Assembly (NCBI RefSeq): GCF_023734775.1
Contig: NZ_AP025732.1
Coordinates: forward strand, 5,454,501-5,518,500
Direction: 5' to 3'
DNA: 64,000 bases
Source: Nostoc cf. commune SO-36
GTDB lineage: Bacteria; Cyanobacteriota; Cyanobacteriia; Cyanobacteriales; Nostocaceae
Shown here: positions 17,697-29,000 of the stretch, one piece after another
Layout: every line of letters starts with the position of its first letter
How positions within the stretch are numbered: position 1 is the stretch's first letter
Notes under the pieces: model-generated
Database searches by the model: none
What the model was told of the DNA's origin: nothing
What the model saw: the letters and a program-made list of their open reading frames with translations, nothing else
Position numbers and translations under genes: made by a program

Positions 17697-17757
17697 TTAG
17701 TCATAGGTCATTAGTCATTGGTCAAAAATTATGCACAAATGACAAATGACAAAAGAC
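17697..17757. repeat. Inverted heptad repeat arrays
   Basis: Heptads TCATAGG, TCATTAG, TCATTGG are followed after 12 bp by CAAATGA, CAAATGA, CAAAAGA, giving a potential hairpin. The array overlaps the 5' end of a longer frame of the next gene, which argues against that upstream start. Confidence 0.7.
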
Positions 17758-17837
17758 ACTTAGGAAAAAACAGTTTAGGAATCAGAGTGTCTTTTCTTCC
17801 AAAAGATTCGGTCGCAAACCAACGGTACACAAAGTAT

Positions 17838-19523
17838 ATGGAACAAGGTTATTCAGATAAAGCATACCGTTGGAATCGGGAAAAATACTCTAGCAGACGG
17901 CGTTTTGTGGACATTTGGTCTTTTGTCTTGACCTTATTGTTCAAACTTTGGCTATACAACAAATCTTGGAGTTATCCAGGTGGTGTGACTGAGTTAAAGC
18001 AAGCTGCAAGACGCAAAACCCAAGCGGTGTGGATTCGCAATACCTTACTAGATTTAGGGCCAACCTTTATTAAAGTTGGCCAACTGTTTTCCACCCGTGC
18101 TGATATATTCCCAGGTGAATATGTAGAAGAACTAGCCAAGTTACAAGACAAAGTACCCGCATTTAGCTATGAGCAAGTAGAAGCGACCATTGAAAAAGAA
18201 CTAGGCAAGAAAATTCCTGAACTCTTCCATAATTTTGAACCAATTCCCTTGGCTGCTGCTAGTTTGGGGCAAGTACACAAAGCTATACTGCATACTGGAG
18301 AATCGGTTGTTGTCAAGGTGCAACGTCCTGGACTAAAGAAGTTATTTGAAATAGATTTACAAATTCTCAAGGGAATTACCCGCTACTTTCAAAACCATCC
18401 CAAATGGGGGCGAGGGCGAGATTGGTTAGGTATTTACGAAGAATGTTGTCGCATTCTTTGGGAAGAAATTGATTATCTCAACGAAGGTCGTAATGCTGAT
18501 ACTTTTCGCCGTAACTTTCGCGGCTACGATTGGGTAAACGTGCCCAGAATATACTGGCGTTATGCCACTTCCAGAGTACTGACTTTAGAATATCTCCCTG
18601 GAATTAAAATTAGCCAATACGAAGCTTTAGAAGCGGCAGGTTTGGATCGAAAAGCGATCGCACGTCAAGGCGCTCAAGCCTACTTACTACAATTACTCAA
18701 TAGTGGCTTTTTCCACGCCGATCCTCACCCAGGTAATATTGCTGTTAGTGCCAATGGTGCTTTAATATTCTACGATTTCGGCATGATGGGGCGGATTAAG
18801 TCCAACGTCCGCGAAGGATTGATGCAAACACTGTTTGGTATCGCTCAAAAAGATGGCGATCGCGTTGTCCAATCTCTCATCGAGTTAGGCGCGATCGCCC
18901 CAACTGATGATATGGGGCCAGTACGGCGTTCCGTCCAGTACATGCTCGATCATTTCATGGATAAGCCCTTTGAAAACCAATCGGTCGCGGCAATCAGTGA
19001 CGACCTTTACGAAATAGCTTATAATCAGCCATTTAGATTTCCAGCAACTTTCACTTTTGTGATGCGAGCCTTTTCTACCCTAGAAGGGGTAGGTAAAGGC
19101 TTAGATCCAGATTTTAACTTTATGGAAGTTGCTAAACCTTATGCAATGCAACTTATGACCGACATGAATGGTTCTGAGGGGAATAGCTTTCTTAACGAAT
19201 TAAGTCGCCAAGCAGCTCAGGTAAGTAGTACCGCCTTTGGTCTACCACGTAGATTAGAAGATACGCTAGAGAAGCTAGAGCAGGGAGATATGCGTTTGCG
19301 CGTTCGGTCGATAGAAACTGAACGCTTGCTGCGGCGACAGAGCAGTATTCAACTTTCAATAAGCTATTCTCTGTTAATAAGCGGTTTCACCCTTTCAGCT
19401 ACTATCCTAGTGGTTAAAGATTATGTCTGGTTGGCACTGCTCCCTGGTTTAATTGCACTAGGGCTTTCAGTGATCATGATCAGACTACTTTTACGCCTCG
19501 ACCGTTACGATCGTATGTATTAA
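17838..19523 (+). CDS. UbiB/AarF/ABC1-family atypical kinase
   Basis: An ABC1K-type protein of about 561 residues. Signature elements are FIKVGQLFSTRADIFPGEYV (the KxGQ motif), EELAKLQDKVPAF, SLGQVHKA, VVVKVQRPG (ATP lysine), FFHADPHPGNI (catalytic loop) and YDFGMMG (metal DFG). Two hydrophobic helices end the protein (about 500-545). In plastids and cyanobacteria, relatives affect prenylquinone and tocopherol metabolism. The start at 17838 (MEQGYSDKAYRWNREKYSSR) is chosen because an upstream ATG at 17718 lies inside a heptad-repeat array and would add 40 unlikely residues. A PP2C phosphatase gene follows 20 bp downstream. Confidence 0.88.
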   Translation: MEQGYSDKAYRWNREKYSSRRRFVDIWSFVLTLLFKLWLYNKSWSYPGGVTELKQAARRKTQAVWIRNTLLDLGPTFIKVGQLFSTRADIFPGEYVEELAKLQDKVPAFSYEQVEATIEKELGKKIPELFHNFEPIPLAAASLGQVHKAILHTGESVVVKVQRPGLKKLFEIDLQILKGITRYFQNHPKWGRGRDWLGIYEECCRILWEEIDYLNEGRNADTFRRNFRGYDWVNVPRIYWRYATSRVLTLEYLPGIKISQYEALEAAGLDRKAIARQGAQAYLLQLLNSGFFHADPHPGNIAVSANGALIFYDFGMMGRIKSNVREGLMQTLFGIAQKDGDRVVQSLIELGAIAPTDDMGPVRRSVQYMLDHFMDKPFENQSVAAISDDLYEIAYNQPFRFPATFTFVMRAFSTLEGVGKGLDPDFNFMEVAKPYAMQLMTDMNGSEGNSFLNELSRQAAQVSSTAFGLPRRLEDTLEKLEQGDMRLRVRSIETERLLRRQSSIQLSISYSLLISGFTLSATILVVKDYVWLALLPGLIALGLSVIMIRLLLRLDRYDRMY

Positions 19524-19543
19524 TTGTTGGTTGCAAAAAATTT

Positions 19544-20281
19544 ATGAAACTTAATTTCACGGGTTTTAGCGATCCGGGACTTATTCGTTCTAATAATCAG
19601 GATGCTTACTATATCGACCCAGAGGGGCGATTTTTCGTTGTCGCCGATGGAATGGGTGGCCATGCAGGAGGTGAAGAAGCAAGTCGGATTGCCACTGGAG
19701 AAATCCAGGCGTATTTGCTAGCAAATTGGGAATCTCCTAAATCTTCTCAAGAATTGCTAGAGCAAGCTTTGTGGGGAGCCAATCAAGCGATTTTGCACGA
19801 TCAGCAAAATCATCCCGAACGCGCCGACATGGGTACAACAGTTGTAGCAGTAATTTTTCGCGCCCCAGAATCCCCCTGGTGCGCTCATGTTGGCGATTCT
19901 CGGCTGTATCGCTTCCGAGAGTCGCACTTAGAACAAGTAACAGAAGACCACACTTGGGTAGCACGGGCAATAAAAATCGGTGACATCACTTTAGATGAAG
20001 CGCGATCGCATCCTTTTCGTCATGTATTGTCGCGCTGTTTAGGGCGTGAAGACTTGCATCAAATTGATGTGCAACCACTAGATGTCAAAGCTGGCGATCG
20101 CTTGCTGTTATGTAGTGATGGTCTTACAGAAGAACTTGTCCAGCAAAAGATTGCTAGCTGCCTCCAAGACACTCCTTGGGTTGATAAAGCCGCCATTTCT
20201 CTAGTTGAGGCTGCCAAAGAGCATGGAGGTCACGATAACATCACGGTTGTCATCGTCTCACTCGAAGAAAATAGTCATTAG
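19544..20281 (+). CDS. PP2C-type protein phosphatase (Stp/PphA-like)
   Basis: A 245-residue metal-dependent Ser/Thr phosphatase of the bacterial PP2C group. The expected motifs appear in order: DPGLIRSNNQDAYY, FVVADGMGGHAGGEEAS (metal-binding Asp and Gly), MGTTVVAVIF, AHVGDSRLYRFR, VTEDHTWVARAI, SHPFRHVLSRCLG, DRLLLCSDGLTEEL and GGHDNITVVIV. It is a single-domain cytosolic protein of the size of Synechocystis PphA, which dephosphorylates PII; that substrate is not proven here. It is 20 bp behind the UbiB-like kinase gene and probably in one transcript with it. Confidence 0.92.
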   Translation: MKLNFTGFSDPGLIRSNNQDAYYIDPEGRFFVVADGMGGHAGGEEASRIATGEIQAYLLANWESPKSSQELLEQALWGANQAILHDQQNHPERADMGTTVVAVIFRAPESPWCAHVGDSRLYRFRESHLEQVTEDHTWVARAIKIGDITLDEARSHPFRHVLSRCLGREDLHQIDVQPLDVKAGDRLLLCSDGLTEELVQQKIASCLQDTPWVDKAAISLVEAAKEHGGHDNITVVIVSLEENSH

Positions 20282-20903
20282 TCACTGTCAAAGAATAAAG
20301 GACAAGTCTGGTAAATATACTCAGTAATTTGTTCAGCGTGAGCATTTTTCCTTTTTACAATTTGATACAAATATTTTTAGCCTCAAAAATGACCTAAAGA
20401 GGCTAAATTTGAATAAATTGGTAAATTTGACATCTTGCATGTAATAAGTTAGAGCGATTATAATTCACGCTTATTACCATTCATTTCCTAACTTCCTTAA
20501 AATCCCTCTGCTGCAAAGCTTCCTCCACGTTGGGGAAGACAGCCTCTTAGTTTTTCTATTTAATCAAAACTAGGATGGTTAAGCATAGCACCTAATCTTG
20601 TCCTAAAACGAGAGTTGTGCAAAGCAGAAAGGAGTTAGGGAGATAGTTATAACTATCTAAAGCCAAATAAAGCTTATTTTCCGGAATACGCTTTGGCTAA
20701 CTTGAGTGGTATATCAGTAGGATTAGGTGCAAGAAATCAAATCAGAAAAAGTCCGCATTTCGGATGTGGGCAATCATGTCAAACAGTTGTTATCTTTCTT
20801 AATACGGAGGAACAAATGTTGGACAGATAGAAGTACAAATCTTATCCCATTTGGACTTCTGTGAGCGATATCAACTTTACGCGTTGTTTTTTCGGAGTTT
20901 ATT
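20282..20903. promoter_or_regulatory. Long upstream region of nblA with several palindromes
   Basis: This 622-bp region holds no gene. It contains an 8-bp inverted repeat GTAATAAG / CTTATTAC (20441-20448 and 20470-20477), a perfect 18-bp palindrome at 20641-20658, and a hairpin CCGCAT-TTCGG-ATGTGG (20753-20769). nblA is known to be strongly induced by nitrogen and sulfur starvation, often from several promoters. I did not find a clean NtcA box (GTA-N8-TAC). Confidence 0.5.
20641..20658. promoter_or_regulatory. Perfect 18-bp palindrome upstream of nblA
   Basis: AGATAGTTATAACTATCT is a perfect palindrome 245 bp before the nblA start. Its size and AT-rich centre fit a dimeric regulator site; the binder is unknown. 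Confidence 0.45.
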
Positions 20904-21101
20904 ATGAATCAACCTATGAAGCTATCCTTGGAACAGCAATTCAGCATTTGCTCATTTTCTACTCAGGTACAACACATGAGCCACGAGCAAGCTAAAGACT
21001 TTTTAGTCAAGCTTTATGAGCAAATGGTCGTCCGCGAGGCAACTTATCAAGAGCTTCTCAAGCACCAGTGGGGCTTAGATTCCGGTTCCACTATGGCATA
21101 G
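20904..21101 (+). CDS. nblA: Phycobilisome degradation protein NblA
   Basis: NblA is a small adaptor that brings Clp protease to phycobiliproteins so that antennae are broken down in starvation. The 65-residue product matches the family over its whole length: LSLEQQFSICSFSTQVQHMS, EQAKDFLVKLYEQMVVREAT and YQELLKHQWGL. It forms a helix-loop-helix dimer and lacks any membrane part. Start is ATG at 20904 after GGAG. The gene stands alone with a very long leader region upstream, downstream of a PP2C phosphatase gene. Confidence 0.95.
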   Translation: MNQPMKLSLEQQFSICSFSTQVQHMSHEQAKDFLVKLYEQMVVREATYQELLKHQWGLDSGSTMA

Positions 21102-21575
21102 AGTCGTTCTAATGTCGCAGTGGGCGACCTCCTTCTCTTGCTTGGTTCCAAGGAGGAAAAGAGCTGGGGATGTCGGGGCGTCAACTTCGATAAGTAATTC
21201 CACAAAAGTGGTGTAAAAGTTCAGTTCACCAAATTAACTAAGAATGAGTAAACATTGTCTACGGCATATCTGTTACAGTCTAGACCTGACTTTAGATTCG
21301 TAGGCTAAATTTATTGTTTGCTTTAGCCAAACTTCTTTTTGTTTTGTCTAGTCTGAGAACCACACCTGCATAAATTTACAATCTACTCGAATATGTATAC
21401 AGGAAGATTCAGAGAGAATCTACATAGCACTGTCTTTGGCAGCTAGTGTTTTCACTCTTTATACATATAACTAGAACTTACATCTTTATATATATTTTGT
21501 TTATAAAACGTTACATTGAGGGAGTGACCGCCCCTTAGTTGCATCTAAAAAATAGATAAAACTAGGAAATTATTT
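21102..21575. other. Intergenic region between convergent nblA and kinase genes
   Basis: A stem CCTCCTT / AAGGAGG (21128-21156) follows nblA by 27 bp and could end its transcript, though no T tract follows. The remaining 400 bp are AT-rich with no gene seen. Confidence 0.45.
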
Positions 21576-23129
<1,554 letters not shown>

Positions 23130-24133
23130 AGAAAATTTGAATCCAAAAGCAGGTTGTAAGTGTTTGGCAGGAAAAGTGCATTCAAACTGATATCTGAATT
23201 ATTGCGCCTATAAATGACTTTCTAGACTCGTACCGCAAGGCAGAAGTCGGAGGGCAAAAAGCTTATTGGATGAGCTTTTGTGCGATTTCCAATCATTGCT
23301 TTGTTTGGGCGGTGCTGTATTAGCGTTTTTTAGTCCTCTAAAAGAGGATTTAAACCACGATTTGCCAGTTTGCAACCGAGACGGTTATTACAACTGGTGC
23401 AACATACTAAATCAAACAAGCTAGAAAGGTTATATTTATAATGACGCTTTTGACCATTTTGCACTTTAATTGTGATGTAATTTTAGTTTGCCCAATTTTG
23501 ACTAAATATATAACTCTAGGATGAGACAAAAACCTTAATTAGTGAGTAGCATACTCAAGACAAAGTTCTGAAAACTGAGTCATGAGTACAGAGTTTTGAA
23601 TATAAATAAAGCTTGATTACGTGACGTGAAGCCGTGCTAGGTAGATTTTATAAGTTTCAAGCCTTTATGTCTGGTAAATAATGCTCTAACTTATTAGAAT
23701 TTATAACCGTTCTTTTTAGTGGCCAATAACCCTTAACTAAAGTTTTGCTTGTTAGTAATTTTCTCTATTTCTTAGTTCACTCTACCCTGGGGTCTAACCT
23801 CATATCAAATTAGATGAGCTTACCTTGAAAGCGGATTATAGACCATCGGCTGTTGGTTTTCTCTAGCTTCCTGGAATCGCGGATGAGCGTAAATTTTTAT
23901 GTATATATTCAAAGTTCCTGCTAATTTTACTATCCCTTGTTAAGTAAAAAATTGAAAAACTGAAAATAAAGTCTACTCATCAAAAATTTTCTAGATTTAT
24001 AGCAGTAAATTGTCCTTTATCTCCGGATATTTAGTGAATTGTTTAGACTAACAAAATATATATTTACTTTCAAGTTTAGACGCTTACTCCAGAGAAAAAT
24101 ATTCTTTGCACAGAAACTATTTTAGGCGGATAT
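23130..24133. other. One-kilobase AT-rich intergenic region
   Basis: Upstream regions of two divergent genes (the kinase and a glycosyltransferase) meet here. A small perfect stem TCCTCT-aaa-AGAGGA (23334-23348) is the only structure I can point to. No open frame looks coding and no tRNA or other RNA is recognised. Confidence 0.5.
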
Positions 24134-25393
24134 ATGAAAGCTTTAATTGTTACGTGTCATTTACCAACTGATAATAAAACTGATAAACATGGATGGTTTA
24201 AACGCCTAGAAATATTTATCGATGCACTCACGGATATTTCTGAGATCCACATCCTTTACTATTTTAACGAGGGGCAAGACAATTTAACCTTAGAAAAAAC
24301 TGCTCAGATAGAAATAAATCTAAGCAGCAGAATCAATAAAAAGGTTATTTTGTCTCTTTGTCCTTATAAAATGAGAGGTAGTTTGGTAAAAAAAGTAATA
24401 GATTTGCTTTTTATTTTTTACGATCAAAAAAGATTTTTTTCTAGCAAAAACTCATTAGAAACTATAGCTTTAAAAGAGAAGCTTCAAACAATAAAACCTG
24501 ACATAATATTCTTCAGTAGATTACCGTCAATTGTCCCAGCATTAGGTACTGAATCTGAATATAAATTTCCCACTATTTTTTTTGATATTGATGATGTTAC
24601 CCATACTGATTATTATAAAAGGCTATGGAGTTCTAAGCTACGTTATTTAAGTAATTCCTGGGAAAGCGTTAAATCATCTCCTTTTTTCTTTTTTCAGGTT
24701 CTTCACAAACAATTACTACTTTCTCGTGCTGTTGCAATTTCAGACTTAACATTTGTTTGTTCTGAGATTGACCGTAAATATATTTCAGAAAAGTTTAATG
24801 ATTCTCAGGTTAAAATAGTACCTAATGCTGTGATTATCCCGGCGAAAAAAAGTTCGCTTCCTAGCAACCCAAATTTGCTGTTTTTAGGAAATTATGACCG
24901 ATCGCCTAATAATGTTATTGGTGCTAATTTCTTGATAGAGGAGATTTGGCCACTTATTTATCAACAGCACCCAGAAGCACGTTTAATTATTGCTGGCAAG
25001 AGTCCAGATAATATTCGTACTTATACTGATAATATTCCTGGAGTAGAATTTACAGGCTTTGTGACAGATATAAATGCTCTTTATGACCAAACTCGCGTGG
25101 TTTGTTGCCCAATCTTATCTGGAGGTGGTACTCGACTTAAAATCATCGAAGCAGCAGCGTATGGAAAACCAATTGTTTCAACTACTGTTGGAGCAGAAGG
25201 ACTAGAAATGATAGACGGCAGAGAATATATGCTTCGAGATCAGCCTGAAGATTTTGCCCAAGCTTGCCTAGAATTATTTAGAAATGATTTTCTTTGCGAA
25301 GAACTAGGAAATCAAGCTCGTGCTGCTGCTATAAAACATTACGATCGCGACTGTATAATTAATCTTATACAAGAATATCTTCAGCAGTTATAA
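24134..25393 (+). CDS. Family 4-type glycosyltransferase
   Basis: A 419-residue GT-B transferase. The N-terminal half begins MKALIVTCHLPTDNKTDKHG and has an acceptor-type domain. The C-terminal half has the donor site with LLFLGNYDRSPNNVIGANFL, VEFTGFVTDINALYDQTRVV, CPILSGGGTRLKIIEAAAYG and KPIVSTTVGAEGL, which is the GPGTRxKxxEAxAxGxP-type signature. The gene is notably A+T-rich compared with its neighbours, suggesting a surface-polysaccharide gene of foreign origin. It converges with a family 2 transferase gene 44 bp away. Sugar and acceptor unknown. Confidence 0.88.
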   Translation: MKALIVTCHLPTDNKTDKHGWFKRLEIFIDALTDISEIHILYYFNEGQDNLTLEKTAQIEINLSSRINKKVILSLCPYKMRGSLVKKVIDLLFIFYDQKRFFSSKNSLETIALKEKLQTIKPDIIFFSRLPSIVPALGTESEYKFPTIFFDIDDVTHTDYYKRLWSSKLRYLSNSWESVKSSPFFFFQVLHKQLLLSRAVAISDLTFVCSEIDRKYISEKFNDSQVKIVPNAVIIPAKKSSLPSNPNLLFLGNYDRSPNNVIGANFLIEEIWPLIYQQHPEARLIIAGKSPDNIRTYTDNIPGVEFTGFVTDINALYDQTRVVCCPILSGGGTRLKIIEAAAYGKPIVSTTVGAEGLEMIDGREYMLRDQPEDFAQACLELFRNDFLCEELGNQARAAAIKHYDRDCIINLIQEYLQQL

Positions 25394-25437
25394 ATTGATA
25401 TTGCCATAGTCGAGGAATTTATTTTAGAGTAAATTTA

Positions 25438-26451
25438 CTAATTATTTTTGTTTCGTTTTAATTGGAGATTGTAAAATATTTCAAAAACTAATTTATTACC
25501 CATTACATAATATTGGAATCGACGTTCTATTAGATTAGAAAATCGAGAAATGAACTCATAAAAAAAGCCTGGATTTTTCCTGATCTCTCTTAATGCTGTT
25601 GACAATTTTCCTTGTTTTATAGGCACTAAAACTTGAGCATAAGCTAAATTTTTCTTGAATATTTCAAGATTATAAGACAGAGCACGCATTAAAGCTGGAT
25701 TTTTTTCTACAGCTTTTTGTTGTATAAAAGAATAAGTAGCTAGGCAATATTGATTTAGACGTGACAATTGGCTTTGACGTACAAGAGAAATGGAGCGTGA
25801 ACGGTAGAAATAATAGGGTTGTGGTACTAGGAAAAAGCGAGCGCCACTGATTAAGCATTTCATGTCAAGCCAAAAATCCTCAGCTATGCTTATAGTTTCA
25901 TCATACTCAATGTCGTACTTAACCAGAAATTCCCGTTTGAATACAGGCTTGCTTAAACCAAGATGCAACCCTGGTTGTCCATAAACATCAGTTTCTACAA
26001 AATAAACGCTATCAATTTGGATGATTTTATCTATATTTTCTCCACTTTCTTGAATTAATGTACTCCAAGGAGATGTTGCACCATCTTTGATAAAATAAAT
26101 ATCGTCTGCAATCATATCTGCATTTGTTTCTTCTGCCAGTAACACAAGCTTTTCTAATCTTTCAGGAGCATACCAGTCATCTGAATCAAGAACAGCAATC
26201 CATTCTCCTTCAGCTGCCCTGAGAGCAATATTACGCGCAGCAGAAACCCCAAGGTTTTGTTGATTAACTATTACTTTAAGACGTTGATCGGTAAAACTAT
26301 TAGCAACTTCTACAGTTTTATCAGTTGAACTATCATCGACTACAATAACTTCAATATCAGTGAGCGTTTGCTCTAAGGCTGACTCTATTGCCTTTGCAAT
26401 ATAAGCTTCAGTATTGTAAGCAGGAATAATGACAGAGACTTTAGGATTCAT
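25438..26451 (-). CDS. Family 2 glycosyltransferase
   Basis: A 337-residue inverting GT-A transferase. VSVIIPAYNTEAYIAKAIES begins the nucleotide fold; IEVIVVDDSSTDKTVEV and WIAVLDSDDWYAPERL give the two Asp motifs that hold UDP and metal. AEDFWLDMKCLISGARFFLV supplies the ED motif of the catalytic base region. The C-terminal 100 residues are basic and without a clear membrane helix. It is AT-rich like its convergent partner, so both may have arrived together. Acceptor unknown. Confidence 0.88.
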   Translation of the reverse strand: MNPKVSVIIPAYNTEAYIAKAIESALEQTLTDIEVIVVDDSSTDKTVEVANSFTDQRLKVIVNQQNLGVSAARNIALRAAEGEWIAVLDSDDWYAPERLEKLVLLAEETNADMIADDIYFIKDGATSPWSTLIQESGENIDKIIQIDSVYFVETDVYGQPGLHLGLSKPVFKREFLVKYDIEYDETISIAEDFWLDMKCLISGARFFLVPQPYYFYRSRSISLVRQSQLSRLNQYCLATYSFIQQKAVEKNPALMRALSYNLEIFKKNLAYAQVLVPIKQGKLSTALREIRKNPGFFYEFISRFSNLIERRFQYYVMGNKLVFEIFYNLQLKRNKNN

Positions 26452-27012
26452 GAAACTGGGTTCCTGGCTATTGATTACACGGTTAAATAAGAATGCTAAA
26501 ATCTTAAGAATTTGAGAATAATTTATTTTTACTATACCAGTCCTAAATAATTTGTAAAATATTTTATTTTTATACTTTGTGCCCTTTGCGATTCGTTAAA
26601 TAAAATAGTTTTTACAACTCATACTTATGATTGATGCATTGTGGTTCCTAGTCTGGTAATTTGCGTTTTTAAAATTATTAACCTTGTTAAATAATATCTG
26701 GATGTACTTCACTTGCTTAGAAAAACTAACTACGTTAGATACATGTTAACAAGTCCAAGTTTTCAGAAAGTAAATATAGCGCTGATTAAACTCAGTATGA
26801 CACTAGGGGTGGGGTTTTTACCTAGCTTGAGATACAAACAAGGATTTTTTCTCTACGAGACGCTACCGCGTAGCTTGCTTCTCCGTAGGAGTACGCGCCA
26901 CTTGCGGGCGAGGTTTTGAACATGAAGCTTTTTTGATAAAATTTGCTTTTGAGCGATTTTAAATGGTTTAGTTGTTCTATTTTTGCTGTGCTGTACTAGC
27001 TACTTACTACCA
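26452..27012. other. Intergenic region with a small dispersed repeat
   Basis: The stretch 26850-26916 (CTCTACGAGACGCTACCGCG and GTAGGAGTACGCGCCACTTG) is GC-rich in an AT-rich region. It belongs to the same family of small dispersed repeats as 37328-37372 and 37701-37740. A 68-codon frame there is a by-product of the repeat. No gene seen. Confidence 0.55.
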
Positions 27013-27495
27013 TTAGGTTGATTGACGTTCTAGGCTAGCTTCCATTGTGTTAGTTAAAAAATGACCAGATAAGATACCACTACTAAGGTAGTATGTATCT
27101 TCAGAAATGCGGTGTAGGGTTTCAAAGCCACTACGACGCTGACGATCGCTTAGTACCCAATAACGCTGCACAATAGTATCTAAACCAATCCAGCCTTCAC
27201 CTTCAACCTGCCCCAAAATATTATGTTGTAGTAAAAAAGTATACTGACGCTCTCCATCATGTAGCCGCCCCTTATATTGCAGAGAGATTTCAGAGCGATC
27301 GCTACCTGGAAAGATCAGTTTTGTGGCCATAGTGAACCAGTTATCTCGATTCCAAGCTACCAAGGTCATACCCTTGACGCTGATTGGCATACCATTACGT
27401 TCCAGCCAATTTCCTTGTATTGTCCAGCGTCCTGGTTCCAATAAAAAAGTATGAGCCACCTTTATATATTCCCTGTCTTGATCGAGTGCCGCCAA
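27013..27495 (-). CDS. Conserved hypothetical protein
   Basis: A 160-residue protein I cannot name. It is rich in beta strands and aromatics (LLEPGRWTIQGNWLERNGMP, YTFLLQHNILGQVEGEGWIG, IVQRYWVLSDRQRRSGFETL), suggesting a small lipocalin-like or beta-barrel fold, though this is only an impression. No signal peptide, membrane helix or catalytic motif is visible. It lies 95 bp downstream of anmK on the same strand and may share its transcript. Confidence 0.65.
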   Translation of the reverse strand: MAALDQDREYIKVAHTFLLEPGRWTIQGNWLERNGMPISVKGMTLVAWNRDNWFTMATKLIFPGSDRSEISLQYKGRLHDGERQYTFLLQHNILGQVEGEGWIGLDTIVQRYWVLSDRQRRSGFETLHRISEDTYYLSSGILSGHFLTNTMEASLERQST

Positions 27496-27590
27496 GACTA
27501 CAGTTATAGCAGTGCTGAATTGTGTTAGCGATAGCGGGGCGTTGAGCCAGTGAAGAATGAAGAAACTTTTTTATTATTCCTGACTCAGGA

Positions 27591-28844
27591 CTAAATTTGG
27601 TAAATTTCCCCTAAAAGCACTTCTTGAGATGCCCCAGTAGCAATAGGTAGGTTGCCAGGAATGCCCAAATTTCGCCAGTAGGCTAAAACAGCGAAAGCGA
27701 TCGCTTCTTTAAAATCTGCACTCAAGCCGACTTCATCTGTAGTCCAGACAGGTATTGATGTTAACAACAACTGTAATCGACGTTTCAAATAGAGATTGCG
27801 ACTACCACCGCCACATAATAATACCCGTTGTGGCATTTCCGGCAAAAAAGTGCGGTAACTATGAACAATTGAAGCAGCTGTAAGTTCTGTGAGAGTTGCC
27901 AATAAGTCGGCAGCGTTGAGTTGGTATGCTTGGGCATCTTTTAAACACTGATGCAGGTAAGCCACACCAAATAACTCTCGACCAGTGGATTTGGGTGGTG
28001 GCAAATGAAAATATTCTTGGTTGAGCCATTGTTCTACTAAAGGATCGCAAGGAGTACCACTTGCTGCCCAATTGCCATCTTCATCGTAAGTTTTAGCACC
28101 AGCGCTCAAATGCTCCACCGCCAGATCCAACAGACTATTTCCTGGGCCAGTATCCCAAGCACGAATTTTTGAAAGCCAGTCGCCATGTTGAGGTGGAATA
28201 TAAGCAACATTACCAATCCCACCAATATTTTGAATACAACGCCCCTCCTGGGGATGGCTAAGTAAATAGGCATCTACTCTGGGTACAAGAGGCGCACCAT
28301 GACCGCCAATAGCAATATCAGCAACACGAAAGTTGCTCACAGTTGTAATACCCGTAAGATAAGTAATTAATGCACCGCGCCCTAGTTGAAGACTGTAACC
28401 CAAGGGATTAGTGTTAGGGATAGTAAAGCGTTTAGCTTCTGCTGAGTAAGGCGTGAGGATTTCTCTCTCTTTCTTCCCCTGCTCCCCTGCTTTCCCTACT
28501 CCCGCAGGTGGTCGATGATAAACCGTCTGACCGTGGGAGCCAATAAGAGTGGCTGGCTGATGACCAATTTGAATCTTTTGGGCAGCTTGGGCAAAGACAA
28601 TAGCGATCGCATCATCTATTTCTGCCAATTCTGCCATTGAGATGGCAACGCCTGCACCAACTGCCAATATTTTTTCCCTGAGTTCGGCTGGATAGGGATA
28701 TGTTGCCCCCGCTAGCAACTCAATTTTGAGATCCAATTCTGTACCAGAAATCTCTACCAACACAGCGTCTATGCCATCTACGGATGTGCCACTAATTAAA
28801 CCGATAACGCGAGTAGGGACAGCAGCTTGTTCAGTCGGATGCAT
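27591..28844 (-). CDS. anmK: Anhydro-N-acetylmuramic acid kinase
   Basis: AnmK phosphorylates and opens 1,6-anhydro-MurNAc in peptidoglycan recycling, giving MurNAc-6-phosphate. Typical motifs are [18 protein letters not shown] at the start, [44 protein letters not shown] and [16 protein letters not shown]. An insert of about 25 residues rich in Gly, Lys and Glu follows HRPPAG and is low-complexity. The start MHPTEQ at 28844 is preferred over ATG at 28871, since only nine extra polar residues would be gained. Confidence 0.92.
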   Translation of the reverse strand: MHPTEQAAVPTRVIGLISGTSVDGIDAVLVEISGTELDLKIELLAGATYPYPAELREKILAVGAGVAISMAELAEIDDAIAIVFAQAAQKIQIGHQPATLIGSHGQTVYHRPPAGVGKAGEQGKKEREILTPYSAEAKRFTIPNTNPLGYSLQLGRGALITYLTGITTVSNFRVADIAIGGHGAPLVPRVDAYLLSHPQEGRCIQNIGGIGNVAYIPPQHGDWLSKIRAWDTGPGNSLLDLAVEHLSAGAKTYDEDGNWAASGTPCDPLVEQWLNQEYFHLPPPKSTGRELFGVAYLHQCLKDAQAYQLNAADLLATLTELTAASIVHSYRTFLPEMPQRVLLCGGGSRNLYLKRRLQLLLTSIPVWTTDEVGLSADFKEAIAFAVLAYWRNLGIPGNLPIATGASQEVLLGEIYQI

Positions 28845-29000
28845 TGAGCAAGATTCTTTTGTTGATTGCAAGAGGTAGTCTAATTCATGTTACTACCCAT
28901 GTCAAAAAAACTCAGGTGGCATCGTTGGCTGGCGAAACTGCCCATATTCTCAGAATCGATATGATAGAAAAGTAGATAAAACTTAAAAAATATTTATCGA

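Noticed and set aside
20282..20903. An NtcA box in the nblA promoter
   Set aside because: I looked for GTA-N8-TAC and found only partial matches, so I do not claim one.
26713..26919. A 68-codon frame before the hypothetical gene
   Set aside because: Its end is made by a GC-rich dispersed repeat and it shows no family resemblance.
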